Assembly (NCBI GenBank): GCA_964359085.1
Contig: CAYHRT010000066.1
Coordinates: 1 to 17,208 of the forward strand
From: GWA2-49-15 sp964359085
GTDB taxonomy: Bacteria > Bdellovibrionota > Bacteriovoracia > Bacteriovoracales > Bacteriovoracaceae
DNA length: 17,208 nucleotides
Direction of reading: 5' to 3'
Shown: piece by piece, positions 8,240 to 16,053 of the stretch
Position numbering within the stretch: the stretch's first letter is position 1
Layout of the letters: every line of letters starts with the position of its first letter
The notes under the pieces: model-generated
What the model saw: the letters and a program-made list of their open reading frames with translations, nothing else
Told to the model about the DNA's origin: nothing
Database searches by the model: none
Translations under genes and position numbers: made by a program

Positions 8240-9310
8240 TTAATAACTTTTAAATTGTTCCACAAAACGCAAATCACCACTGTGGATATGCCTAATATCA
8301 TCAATGGCATATTTCATCATCACTAACCGATCAAGCCCCAAACCAAAAGCAAATCCATTCCACTCTTGAGTATTAATATCCCCGGCCTTCAATACATTGG
8401 GATGAATCATGCCACAGGGGAGTAATTCTACCCACCCAACTTGCTTGCAAACGGAACAGCCCTGCCCTTTGCAAAGCAAACACTTAATGTCTAGCTCAAA
8501 ACCGGGCTCAACAAATGGAAAAAAACCTGGTCGAAGACGAACTTCAACGTCGCGTTTAAAAATTTCACTGAGCAGCGTCTTCATAAAATAAATTAGGTGG
8601 GCCACGGATACATTTTTATCCACCAACATTCCCTCTAGCTGGTGAAATACCATCTCGTGGGACGCATCGGTTCTTTCACAACGAAAGACTTTCCCGGGAG
8701 CAATGAAACGAAAAGGTGGACGTCTTTGTTTCATGCCACGCACCTGAATAGTCGAGGTATGCGTTCTCAATAAATGACGGTAGCTTCCTGGTATCGCCTC
8801 AGTTTCAAACCAAAAAGTATCTTGCATATCGCGGGCCGGATGATCCGCAGGAATATTGAGCGCCTCGAAGTTATGATACTCATCCTCAATGTGAGGACCG
8901 TCAATGATCTCAAAACCCATACTTAAAAAAACGTCTTCAATTTCTCGCTGAATTGACCATACGGGATGGGCACCACCATGATTTTGCGTTTTTGCTAATA
9001 GGGAATCACGCAAGCTCAAATCAATTTTATTTCGAGACTGAGATAACGATTGATTTATTTCATCTAATTCAAATTTCTGGAGCGAGACTTCTACATCCTG
9101 CTGAATTTTTTCTTTGAGCCCATTGGCAACAGGGCCAACAATTTTACGCTCCTCAATGGATAAATTCTTCATATTGGAGAGTATTTCTGTAATTGGTCCC
9201 TGCTTACCCAAATAGAAAGATTTTAAATTGAGGGCCGCAGCCCGATCTTTCACGCTGATCAGCTCACTTTTAAATTTTTCATACAGTTCATTTAATTTTC
9301 TTTCAATCAT
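8240..9310 (-). CDS. pheS: Phenylalanine-tRNA ligase alpha subunit
   Basis: This is the catalytic subunit, a class II aminoacyl-tRNA synthetase that makes Phe-AMP and transfers Phe to tRNA-Phe with PheT. The 356 residues are near normal length. An N-terminal coiled coil (about 1-90) is followed by HPVWSIQREIEDVFLSMGFE, the signature ADHPARDMQDTFWF (155-168), motif 2 around VFRCERTDASHEMVFHQLEG (208-227) and motif 3 FGLGLDRLVM (322-331). Cys277, 280, 285 and 288 form a CxxCxxxxCxxC cluster that could bind zinc; to my knowledge similar insertions occur in many bacterial PheS proteins. GGGATT directly before the ATG is too close to be a good ribosome site. The 56-bp gap from the DUF4416 gene could hold a weak promoter, but I see none near consensus. 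Confidence 0.97.
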   Translation of the reverse strand: MIERKLNELYEKFKSELISVKDRAAALNLKSFYLGKQGPITEILSNMKNLSIEERKIVGPVANGLKEKIQQDVEVSLQKFELDEINQSLSQSRNKIDLSLRDSLLAKTQNHGGAHPVWSIQREIEDVFLSMGFEIIDGPHIEDEYHNFEALNIPADHPARDMQDTFWFETEAIPGSYRHLLRTHTSTIQVRGMKQRRPPFRFIAPGKVFRCERTDASHEMVFHQLEGMLVDKNVSVAHLIYFMKTLLSEIFKRDVEVRLRPGFFPFVEPGFELDIKCLLCKGQGCSVCKQVGWVELLPCGMIHPNVLKAGDINTQEWNGFAFGLGLDRLVMMKYAIDDIRHIHSGDLRFVEQFKSY

Positions 9311-9366
9311 AATCCCAGCTTTGACAAATTTGTGATTCTATTTTCCAAGATACATTACCGTACAAC

Positions 9367-9936
9367 CTATAAAGGCTGCAATCCTTCAACCATTTTAAGG
9401 TGAAGAATCTTACGTAACCAAGCGAAGAATGTACGTATCTCAGCATGAGCGTAGTCGGGGTAGGTCCAAGGCAAAGGCTGAAATGAATCATCTTGGTACA
9501 GGAGCGTTAAATCTCCACATACACCTTGTCCTAAATACAGACGGTGGGTGAACATTTTCCCGGTGGCCAGAACAAGATTCTCCAGAGTCACAATACCCAC
9601 ATCAATATTCACAGTCCGACATGGTGAATCTGGTGATAACTGAATCCACTTATCCTCTAGTTGGAACGCCGCGAGCTTTAACGATACCAAATTATCCCGT
9701 GCGACAGGATGCAGTGAAAAATAAAAAATTCGCTCAAGTTCTTCTTCCGGCCCCATTTCTTTGGCATAATATCTTTTCATGGGACAATGGGCATGAAAAT
9801 AGCTGGAGAGATCACCAAGCTGGGGGGCAAACTCTTGTGCGAGCATAGCCTCAATTTCTCGCGCATCTACCATCGTTTTGCGATAGAGAACACTAAAAAA
9901 GATCAGCGCTGGAGTGGGAGCGATCGGCCGACTCAT
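9367..9936 (-). CDS. DUF4416 family protein
   Basis: The gene encodes 189 residues. I recognise the DUF4416 pattern: a short N-terminal strand (PALIFFSVLYR), then YYAKEMGPEEELERIFYF in the middle, VNIDVGIVTLENLVLATGK, the HRLYLGQGV strand, and SFQPLPWTYPDY near the end. The biochemical role of the family is not established as far as I know. It has no signal peptide or membrane segment, so it should be cytoplasmic. Its ATG overlaps the heptose kinase stop by 4 bp (ATGA, 9933-9936) and has no independent Shine-Dalgarno, so it is probably translated by coupling. The position between heptose-kinase and pheS hints at an envelope or housekeeping link, which is inference only. Confidence 0.85.
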   Translation of the reverse strand: MSRPIAPTPALIFFSVLYRKTMVDAREIEAMLAQEFAPQLGDLSSYFHAHCPMKRYYAKEMGPEEELERIFYFSLHPVARDNLVSLKLAAFQLEDKWIQLSPDSPCRTVNIDVGIVTLENLVLATGKMFTHRLYLGQGVCGDLTLLYQDDSFQPLPWTYPDYAHAEIRTFFAWLRKILHLKMVEGLQPL

Positions 9937-10955
9937 GAGCGCAATCGTAAGAATTTATCTTGAAAAAACTCTAGTAATTCATGCTGATTAACTGTAGCAG
10001 TACCTTTTTTCCCCACCACAACGCCTGCAGCACAATTACCGATGACAGCGGCTTCAGCAAGACTGCCTCCGGCACATAGCACGCCCACCAAAACACTAAT
10101 CGTGGTATCGCCTGCGCCGGAGACATCGAAAACTTCCGTCGCAACAGTGGGTATATGAATGGCAGATTGCCCTTTTTCTTGAATTAGCATCCCATCAGCA
10201 CCGAGAGTCATGGCGATCATATCAATGTCCAGTTTTTCTAGCAGAACACTGCTAATATTTTCCCATTTTTCTTCACTCATCCCTAAGGCATGCGCCAACA
10301 TTTTCCCCTCTGCCAAGTTGGGTTTCAACAGACTCGCGCCACGATAAACTTCTGGTCTGCGTGTTCGATAAGGATCAACCGCCACAAGACGCTTTTGCTT
10401 ACGTGCTAAGGTAATAACTTTTTGTAGAAGTGAATCGGTCAGTGTCCCCTTAGCATAATCCTCCAATATAATCGGCCCATGCTGCTGGGTAAATTCATTG
10501 ATTCGGGCATAAAGCTTCTGCTCAACATCGGCCGAGAGGGGATGCACCTTCTCATAGTCAATGCGACAAATTTGCTGAATATTAGTGGTTACTCGCTCCT
10601 TGTATGTAGTCGGTCTGGAAGAATCATGCACCACCCCCCAGGTAGAGAGTCCATTTTCTTCCAGCAGATGCTCAAACTGGTGAGCATTAGAATCATCTCC
10701 TACCACGCCACAGATGGTTGACCGGATCTGCAAAGTAGTTAAGTTATGTGAGATATTAGAAGCCAAACCTAACTTCGGCCATTCTTTGGTCACAACCATA
10801 ATGGGAACAGGGGCCTCGGGAGAAATTCTAGTCACTTCTCCAAAAGTGTATTTATCAATCCCAATATCACCCACCACCAAAATGGGAGTAATACTGGGGA
10901 ATTTCGCCAGTATTTCTTGGAAACGCTCAACTTTTATATTGGTAAATGTCTGCAT
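9933..10955 (-). CDS. hldA: D-glycero-beta-D-manno-heptose 7-phosphate kinase (HldA-like, stand-alone)
   Basis: This is a PfkB/ribokinase-fold kinase expected to phosphorylate heptose 7-phosphate at C1 on the way to ADP-heptose for LPS inner core. In 340 residues it shows VVGDIGIDKYTFGEVTRISP (27-46), the HldE-type N-terminal signature; LEDYAKGTLT (164-173); VDPYRTRRPEVYRG and LLKPNLAEG (209-217); and the anion hole and catalytic Asp in DVSGAGDTTIS (277-287, Asp283). Only the kinase half of bifunctional HldE is present, and no adenylyltransferase domain follows. The usual Gly-Gly-Ala-Ala-Asn substrate motif reads LGLASN here (62-67), a divergence to note. AAGGAA about 6-7 nt upstream supports the ATG at 10955. 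The gene overlaps the glycosyltransferase upstream by 22 bp. Another PfkB sugar kinase is the main alternative. Confidence 0.88.
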   Translation of the reverse strand: MQTFTNIKVERFQEILAKFPSITPILVVGDIGIDKYTFGEVTRISPEAPVPIMVVTKEWPKLGLASNISHNLTTLQIRSTICGVVGDDSNAHQFEHLLEENGLSTWGVVHDSSRPTTYKERVTTNIQQICRIDYEKVHPLSADVEQKLYARINEFTQQHGPIILEDYAKGTLTDSLLQKVITLARKQKRLVAVDPYRTRRPEVYRGASLLKPNLAEGKMLAHALGMSEEKWENISSVLLEKLDIDMIAMTLGADGMLIQEKGQSAIHIPTVATEVFDVSGAGDTTISVLVGVLCAGGSLAEAAVIGNCAAGVVVGKKGTATVNQHELLEFFQDKFLRLRS

Positions 10956-12058
10956 ACTTGATTCCTTACTTCATAATTAATTAGGGCATTAATCTCTTTC
11001 GCCACATCTTCAACTTCAACAATACCCATACATTCATAATAAGGGCAGACCTCTCCTGAGCAATGATGCACTTCGCCGCATACGACATCGGGTACGATAA
11101 TTTTGACCTGCCCAGCTCGCACAGCTAAAGGTCCCCAGCGTTTGGCAGACTGGATTTTAATAGGAGAAAACAACGCCACAACCGGTGTTCCAAGGGTCGT
11201 GGCCAAATGGGTTGGTCCTGTCGATGGGCCGACAAAAAGCTTGGCCTTTTTTAAAATCGCCATAAATAATCGTAATCCAATTTTTGAACCATCAAAAAAA
11301 TGGATTTTTCCCTTATATTTTTGATACTCCGGCCGTCCTAAATGGTCTTTGATGCCTAATAAAAAATTGAGATCGCTAGGAGTAAAAGAAACTATAAATT
11401 TATAGTGCTCTGGACTGGCATCAAGTAATCGAGTAATCAAACGACCATAATTACGAGAAGACCAATTCAAGGTATGGCCCGACATTCCGGGATGAATGAC
11501 AATGAATTCCTGATCAGGAGGGAAAAGGCAGGTCTCGTACAATATCTTAGTGGCCTGTTCCAGTTCTTGCTTCGTAATTGTAACTAAATTTTCTTTCCAT
11601 AGATCCGTGGGAAGAACAGACCAATCAATCTCAAGCCCTGAGAGGAGATTGAGATTGTATTCAGCTTCATGCATCACGACCATCCGACGCGACTGCCTCT
11701 GCCCCTTATTTAAAAAAAGAAATGAGGGCCAACGACTAATTAATCCCCCTCGAAACGAAACACCTGCCAACCATGCGCAAAAAGTAATCCAATGCATCCC
11801 ACCGACATAAAAGTAGGTATCGACATGGTGTTTGCTAAATTTTTGATAGAGAGACCAAAGTTGACTCAGCCAGTTTTTATGGGGATCAATTGTCCACACT
11901 TCATCCACATCATTTGCGTTAGCAAATAATTCTTGCGTACGGTGGGAAATAATAAAAATTATCTTTGCATCAGGGTAGTGATGCTTAATGACTTTTGCCA
12001 TAGGCAAAGTTAGAAGAGTATCTCCAATGGCATCCGTACGGTTGATCGCCACAATCAT
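10934..12058 (-). CDS. Glycosyltransferase family 9, heptosyltransferase-like
   Basis: This is a GT-B fold enzyme of the ADP-heptose:LPS heptosyltransferase family, expected to add heptose to the growing LPS core at the cytoplasmic face of the inner membrane. In 374 residues, NRTDAIGDTLLTLPMAKVIK (6-25) carries the family's catalytic-base Asp (Asp13). VIHPGMSGHTLNWSSRNYGR (187-206) and VGPSTGPTHLATTLGTPVVA (276-295) form the nucleotide-sugar site. The C-terminal Cys-rich part (Cys327, 333, 338, 343) is common in the family. I cannot tell WaaC, WaaF or WaaQ type apart. Its ATG overlaps the cmk stop by 4 bp (12055-12058), and its 3' end overlaps the heptose kinase by 22 bp, so kinase and transferase are probably made together. 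Confidence 0.92.
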   Translation of the reverse strand: MIVAINRTDAIGDTLLTLPMAKVIKHHYPDAKIIFIISHRTQELFANANDVDEVWTIDPHKNWLSQLWSLYQKFSKHHVDTYFYVGGMHWITFCAWLAGVSFRGGLISRWPSFLFLNKGQRQSRRMVVMHEAEYNLNLLSGLEIDWSVLPTDLWKENLVTITKQELEQATKILYETCLFPPDQEFIVIHPGMSGHTLNWSSRNYGRLITRLLDASPEHYKFIVSFTPSDLNFLLGIKDHLGRPEYQKYKGKIHFFDGSKIGLRLFMAILKKAKLFVGPSTGPTHLATTLGTPVVALFSPIKIQSAKRWGPLAVRAGQVKIIVPDVVCGEVHHCSGEVCPYYECMGIVEVEDVAKEINALINYEVRNQVCRHLPI

Positions 12059-12759
12059 AGTGTAAGGCCATGCTCCAAGGCCTTCTTTTTGGCCATTTCA
12101 ATGATTTTATCTTCAACCTGCCCTATTGAGTAGGGGCCGGTATCTAAAAGAATAGCATCTACCGCCTGCTTCAAGGGGGATTCTTGACGTTCCATATCTT
12201 GCTTATCCCGCTCGGCCACATCACGCATAACTTGTTCCAAACCAAGACAAGCTTGCCCTTTCTTCTGCAATTCCTCCATGCGCCTACCGGCACGAATCGC
12301 TAAACTGGCAGTGAGAAAGATTTTGCAAAAGGCATCAGGAAACACCACGGTTCCAATATCACGACCTTCCATGACACAAAATGTTTGTTGCCCTAATTTA
12401 CGCTGAAAATCTACCAAATAATGCCTGACGTCCCCAATCTGAGAAAATTCTGATGCCAATTTCGAAACATGATGTTCACGAATGGCCGAAGTAAGATTTT
12501 TGCCATTAACCACCACCAATTCACCCGGCGATTTCCCATATTGCAAATTAACTAAGCCTAAAAATTGTTTTAGATCGGGAGATGATGAGAATGAAATATT
12601 GCCCTCATGCGCAGCCAAAGCCAAAGCACGATACATGGCCCCAGTATCAATATAGATAATCCCCAAACGGGTCGCAACTGATCTAGCAATCGTTGATTTT
12701 CCACTACCACCAGGTCCATCGATGGCGAGGACAAGTGATAATTTTTGTTTTAGATTCAG
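12055..12759 (-). CDS. cmk: Cytidylate kinase with a CTG start
   Basis: This enzyme phosphorylates CMP and dCMP to diphosphates in the cytoplasm. Reading from CTG 12759 gives 234 residues (E. coli Cmk has about 227) with LVLAIDGPGGSGKST (9-23), the family P-loop, then YIDTGAMYRALA (36-47), EGRDIGTVVFPDA (131-143) and RDKQDMERQESPLKQAVDA (184-202), the lid and CMP-binding elements. Going upstream in frame there is no ATG, GTG or TTG before the TGA stop just above. The only conventional in-frame start downstream, TTG at 12666, would remove the P-loop. CTG at 12759 has GAGG 7 nt ahead, so I choose it. The gene heads a tightly packed operon and overlaps the GT9 gene by 4 bp. Confidence 0.9.
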   Translation of the reverse strand: MNLKQKLSLVLAIDGPGGSGKSTIARSVATRLGIIYIDTGAMYRALALAAHEGNISFSSSPDLKQFLGLVNLQYGKSPGELVVVNGKNLTSAIREHHVSKLASEFSQIGDVRHYLVDFQRKLGQQTFCVMEGRDIGTVVFPDAFCKIFLTASLAIRAGRRMEELQKKGQACLGLEQVMRDVAERDKQDMERQESPLKQAVDAILLDTGPYSIGQVEDKIIEMAKKKALEHGLTL

Positions 12760-12771
12760 ATGTAAACCTCA
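12757..12771 (-). promoter_or_regulatory. Ribosome binding site and CTG start of cmk
   Basis: On the minus strand the order is TGAGGT (12771-12766), 6-7 nt, then CTG (12759-12757) in frame with the cmk P-loop. The TGA inside TGAGGT is the in-frame stop that closes the frame upstream, so translation must begin within the next 16 codons. In that stretch CTG is the only near-cognate start with a correctly placed ribosome site. Confidence 0.6.
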
Positions 12772-12844
12772 GATATAGGATTGTCTAAGTTTAAGACGAA
12801 AGCTGCGTTTTAGGAATTGAATTTTGCCGTTGTCACATGAGAGA

Positions 12845-13804
12845 TTATCTCGTGTACTCGGCCAATAACATTCTCTTCTCTGCCCCCATAATTTGATCTA
12901 TATAGGCGAGAAAATTTTCCATCTCTCGAGCATAAACAAGGGCCAATCGCTCCAAATCATTCTCAAAACGCCCCATAAACACATAGGTACTCTCATACTC
13001 AGGTGGAGTATTGATAACCCACTCTAAATATTCTTTCATCAAGCCTACGTATTGATTGTGGATTTTGATGAAATAACTATGCCCTTTGGCCGTATAGGGT
13101 CCAAGCTTTAACTTGTCCTTCACCCACCAAGGTCCCATATTATAGGCCACAGTGGCATGCTCGTAATTGCCAGAAAAGAAATTCATTAACCTGGCAAAGT
13201 AGTAGAGACCCATCCGAATATTGGTTTCTGGAGTTTTGATTAAAAGCGAACTTAACCCGGCATCCTCAACTCCTAATAGTTTTTTACTGATGAGTCGTCC
13301 GGTTTCAGGAATGAGTTGTAAGGCCCCAAAAGCATTTTTTGGACTGCGACTGGTCGTATTAAAACTGCTTTCAACAAAAATCAATGAGGTTACCCAAAAG
13401 GGATCAAGACAATATTTCTCGGCCCAGGGGAGGGCCATTCGCAATGTTGCCAACGCGTCTGCATGAAGACTGTGATGAAAGAAACGAGTGATAAAGATCT
13501 CCATGCTTCGCCGCGAAAAATCTACAGTTCGCCAAAGATAGGGGGTTGATTTCTGTTTCAACTCAGGCATCACATGAGAGGCCCAACATTTTGTTTGAAA
13601 GTTATATGGCACATCACTGTTGTCCGACTTGGGAGCAATAAAATGCGCTACCCCGCTATGGGAAGCAAAATCTAGCGGGGGCTTATGTTCAATCACATCC
13701 CATAAACCTGGAACCTTCAGCATGGCGAAAACAATCGTGACCATCAGCATGGTACCACCTGATGAGTTCGCCCCACCGCGCAATATCTTTTTGCCTTTTT
13801 TCAT
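12845..13804 (-). CDS. Membrane-anchored lytic transglycosylase (SLT domain)
   Basis: The enzyme cleaves the MurNAc-GlcNAc bond of peptidoglycan in the periplasm, leaving anhydro-MurNAc ends. In 319 residues, a basic N-terminus (MKKGKKILR) precedes one hydrophobic segment (about 18-36), a signal anchor or uncleaved signal. The SLT family 1 domain covers about 125-260: FVESSFNTTSRS with catalytic Glu145, NAFGALQLIPETG (157-169, the GLMQ-type motif) and VAYNMGP (219-225). A helical tail follows (ENDLERLALVYAREMENFLA). No good ribosome site precedes the ATG at 13804. It is 85 bp upstream of cmk on the same strand, and I see no hairpin between them, so read-through into the operon is possible. 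It is divergent from the DUF255 gene. Confidence 0.9.
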   Translation of the reverse strand: MKKGKKILRGGANSSGGTMLMVTIVFAMLKVPGLWDVIEHKPPLDFASHSGVAHFIAPKSDNSDVPYNFQTKCWASHVMPELKQKSTPYLWRTVDFSRRSMEIFITRFFHHSLHADALATLRMALPWAEKYCLDPFWVTSLIFVESSFNTTSRSPKNAFGALQLIPETGRLISKKLLGVEDAGLSSLLIKTPETNIRMGLYYFARLMNFFSGNYEHATVAYNMGPWWVKDKLKLGPYTAKGHSYFIKIHNQYVGLMKEYLEWVINTPPEYESTYVFMGRFENDLERLALVYAREMENFLAYIDQIMGAEKRMLLAEYTR

Positions 13805-13986
13805 GGATAGTGCGGATAACTTGCACCAAACTGTTTGTAAATGATCTCCGTGACAATTTAAAGATGTTTTATTTAATTTCTTTCTTCGATGAAGCTTTTA
13901 TCACTAAAAATAGGTAAAATTTTCATTAATTATTCGGCACTCTCGCGTCAACATTTCAAACTTCTCTTGAGGATAAAGGATTTTAC
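13805..13986. promoter_or_regulatory. Divergent intergenic region
   Basis: These 182 bp should hold promoters for the lytic transglycosylase (-) and the DUF255 gene (+). For the plus side, AAAGGA lies 6 nt before ATG 13987 and is a clear ribosome site; TAAAAT at 13915-13920 is a possible -10 but has no good -35. On the minus side, TTTACA, 17 nt, then TATCCG just before the ATG is a weak fit. The stretch is AT-rich with no long dyads. Confidence 0.3.
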
Positions 13987-16053
13987 ATGACTGGTCCGAC
14001 TGCCAACCATCTTGAAGGCCAAAAATCTCCTTATCTAAAACAGCATGCTTATCAACTTGTGGATTGGTGGCCAATGACGGAAGAAGCTATTGCTCATGCG
14101 CGCTCCCTTAACCGGGTCATTTTTTTATCCATTGGTTATTCAACTTGCCATTGGTGCCACGTCATGGCCCATGAATCTTTTGATGATCCAGAAACTGCAG
14201 ATTTTTTAAATAAAAATTTTGTTTGTATTAAGATTGACCGTGAAGAATTTCCCGATATCGATCGATACTATCAAGAGGCATGCCAGCTTTTTACTCAATC
14301 AGGAGGATGGCCGTTGTCTGCCTTTCTCTTGCCAGATCTTCGCCCCTTCTTTGTCGGAACATATTTCCCTAAGCATAGGGGCCATAATTTGCCCAGCTTT
14401 CTCGATGTAGCGCAAGAACTCGCCCGAGCAATCAAGGATGATGAAAAATTAATTCATGAGAATGCACAAAAAGTTGTGGAAGCCATTCTTAATGGTCTCC
14501 TGCCTAAAGATAAAATTCAATTCCAAGGCCACTTCCCACACCCGATGTCCATCCTTGCTGCCATCAAGAATTTTAAAGATCAAGAGAATGGAGGGTATGG
14601 CGAGGCGCCTAAATTTCCACAACACGCATTCTATGAATGGGCCGTCGAACAAATCTTGGAAGGCGTGATTGATAAAGAAGAAGGGGCACACATAGCTAAA
14701 TCACTAGACCGTTTACTTATGGGAGGAATCATTGATCAAGTACGTGGTGGAATGCATCGTTATTCTGTAGATGCGAAGTGGCAAGTCCCGCACTTTGAAA
14801 AAATGCTCTATGACCAGGCCGGCCTACTGCGTACACTCTCCAAATATGGATTACTGGCCACCTCACCTATTGTTTTTGATACAATCATTAACACCCTAGA
14901 ATATCTTGAACATGAAATGTTATCCGATGAGAGCTTCTTTTTCTCTGCTCAAGATGCCGACAGTGAGGGAGTCGAGGGACTCTACTACACTTTCTCGGAA
15001 ACTGAATTTGAAGACGCTCTCACTCATTCTGGTGATGATGAGCTGGTTCAAAAGAAAGAGCAAATGAAACGTTGGATGGGAATTGAAAGCAAGGGGAGCT
15101 TTAATCATGAACTCAATGTCCTGCGACTTGCCCACGAATATCAGCATGAATTTTTGAACCAAGAAGGTTGGGAACTCATCCGTAAAACAAGAAGGGCCGT
15201 ATTGGCTGAAAGACAAAGTCGCATTCCTCCAATGACAGACACAAAAGGCCTTGCCAGTTGGAATTTTCTGATGATTTCTGCCCTAGCTGATGTACTTCAG
15301 TACTGTCCTATCGATATTATTAAAAATAGGGCGGGAACACTCTTACGCACCCTCACGGAAGGTCTATACAAAAACTTCCTCATTTCCAAAGAAAAAAATG
15401 GGCCAATGAAAATCCGCCATGTCACAACATTAGTACAGGAACAAATGTATTTAGAAGATTATGTATTTTTCGCAGAGGCCATGATCCGACTGTATGAGAT
15501 GACGGCCAGCTCAGTCTTTAAAGATAACTTTGTAGAAACGATGAATTTTATCTTGGATAGTTTTTTTGATGGCAATGACATGCTCACACGCATGAAAGGT
15601 TATGAGTGGCCACCACAACCCAATCAAAAGGCCCATACCTTCGATTCATCATATAAATCACCACGCGCAACCCTCATTCTCTTACTTCGGCGAGGAGCAA
15701 TGTTGTTGGCGAAAAATGAGTGGTTCGATCGGGCCGAAGTTCTAGGCGCAGACTTGGCTCAAGACGCCCTCAAAAATCCCTTGGCCTCGGGTGAATCACT
15801 CCGAGCACTGACCTATCCCAACCAGGCATTCCGTCTTATTAACGTTCCCAAAGCATGGAGTGATAACAAGGAATTTATAAACTTCCTAAGTTATTTTCTG
15901 TCTCGTTTCGTAATTTCTTACCAAGAAGAAACTGCTTCAGGCGCAAATGACGAATGGCAAATCTGTAACTGGCAAACTTGTGAAATGCAAGGCACGGGGT
16001 TGAAATCTTTCATGCAAGCATTAAATGCAAAAAGTGCCACACAACGCTCATGA
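13987..16053 (+). CDS. DUF255/YyaL-type protein with thioredoxin-like domain
   Basis: The protein has 688 residues, normal length for the family that includes bacterial YyaL and mammalian SPATA20. The N-terminal thioredoxin-like domain (about 1-170) starts NHLEGQKSPYLKQHA and VDWWPMTEEA. It carries STCHWCHVM with Cys54 and Cys57, then KIDREEFPDID and QSGGWPLSAFLLPDLRPF and GTYFP. The rest is an (alpha/alpha)6 glycosidase-like barrel, with GGIIDQVRGGMHRYSVDAKW and PHFEKMLYDQA near residues 240-280, FFFSAQDADSEG near 320 and the SWNFLMISALA helix near 425. The biochemical function is unsettled. No signal peptide is visible, so it is probably cytoplasmic. Its stop overlaps the next gene's ATG by 4 bp (16050-16053), implying translational coupling with the CoA-transferase-like protein. 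Confidence 0.93.
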   Translation: MTGPTANHLEGQKSPYLKQHAYQLVDWWPMTEEAIAHARSLNRVIFLSIGYSTCHWCHVMAHESFDDPETADFLNKNFVCIKIDREEFPDIDRYYQEACQLFTQSGGWPLSAFLLPDLRPFFVGTYFPKHRGHNLPSFLDVAQELARAIKDDEKLIHENAQKVVEAILNGLLPKDKIQFQGHFPHPMSILAAIKNFKDQENGGYGEAPKFPQHAFYEWAVEQILEGVIDKEEGAHIAKSLDRLLMGGIIDQVRGGMHRYSVDAKWQVPHFEKMLYDQAGLLRTLSKYGLLATSPIVFDTIINTLEYLEHEMLSDESFFFSAQDADSEGVEGLYYTFSETEFEDALTHSGDDELVQKKEQMKRWMGIESKGSFNHELNVLRLAHEYQHEFLNQEGWELIRKTRRAVLAERQSRIPPMTDTKGLASWNFLMISALADVLQYCPIDIIKNRAGTLLRTLTEGLYKNFLISKEKNGPMKIRHVTTLVQEQMYLEDYVFFAEAMIRLYEMTASSVFKDNFVETMNFILDSFFDGNDMLTRMKGYEWPPQPNQKAHTFDSSYKSPRATLILLLRRGAMLLAKNEWFDRAEVLGADLAQDALKNPLASGESLRALTYPNQAFRLINVPKAWSDNKEFINFLSYFLSRFVISYQEETASGANDEWQICNWQTCEMQGTGLKSFMQALNAKSATQRS

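Noticed and set aside
9311..9366. Internal promoter (TTGTAC ... TAGAAT) or Phe attenuator ahead of pheS
   Set aside because: The spacer is about 19 bp, and there is no Phe-rich leader peptide or terminator-antiterminator pair.
9303..9491. 62-residue minus-strand ORF between DUF4416 and pheS
   Set aside because: Most of it lies within the DUF4416 gene in another frame, and it resembles no protein.
12055..12666. cmk starting at TTG 12666 as a truncated gene or pseudogene
   Set aside because: The P-loop and the rest of the N-terminus are intact in the same frame upstream; only the start codon is unusual, so the gene is not broken.
13987..16053. DUF255 protein as a secreted thiol-disulfide oxidoreductase
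   Set aside because: No signal peptide or lipobox precedes the thioredoxin-like domain; the N-terminus begins directly with the family's own motif.
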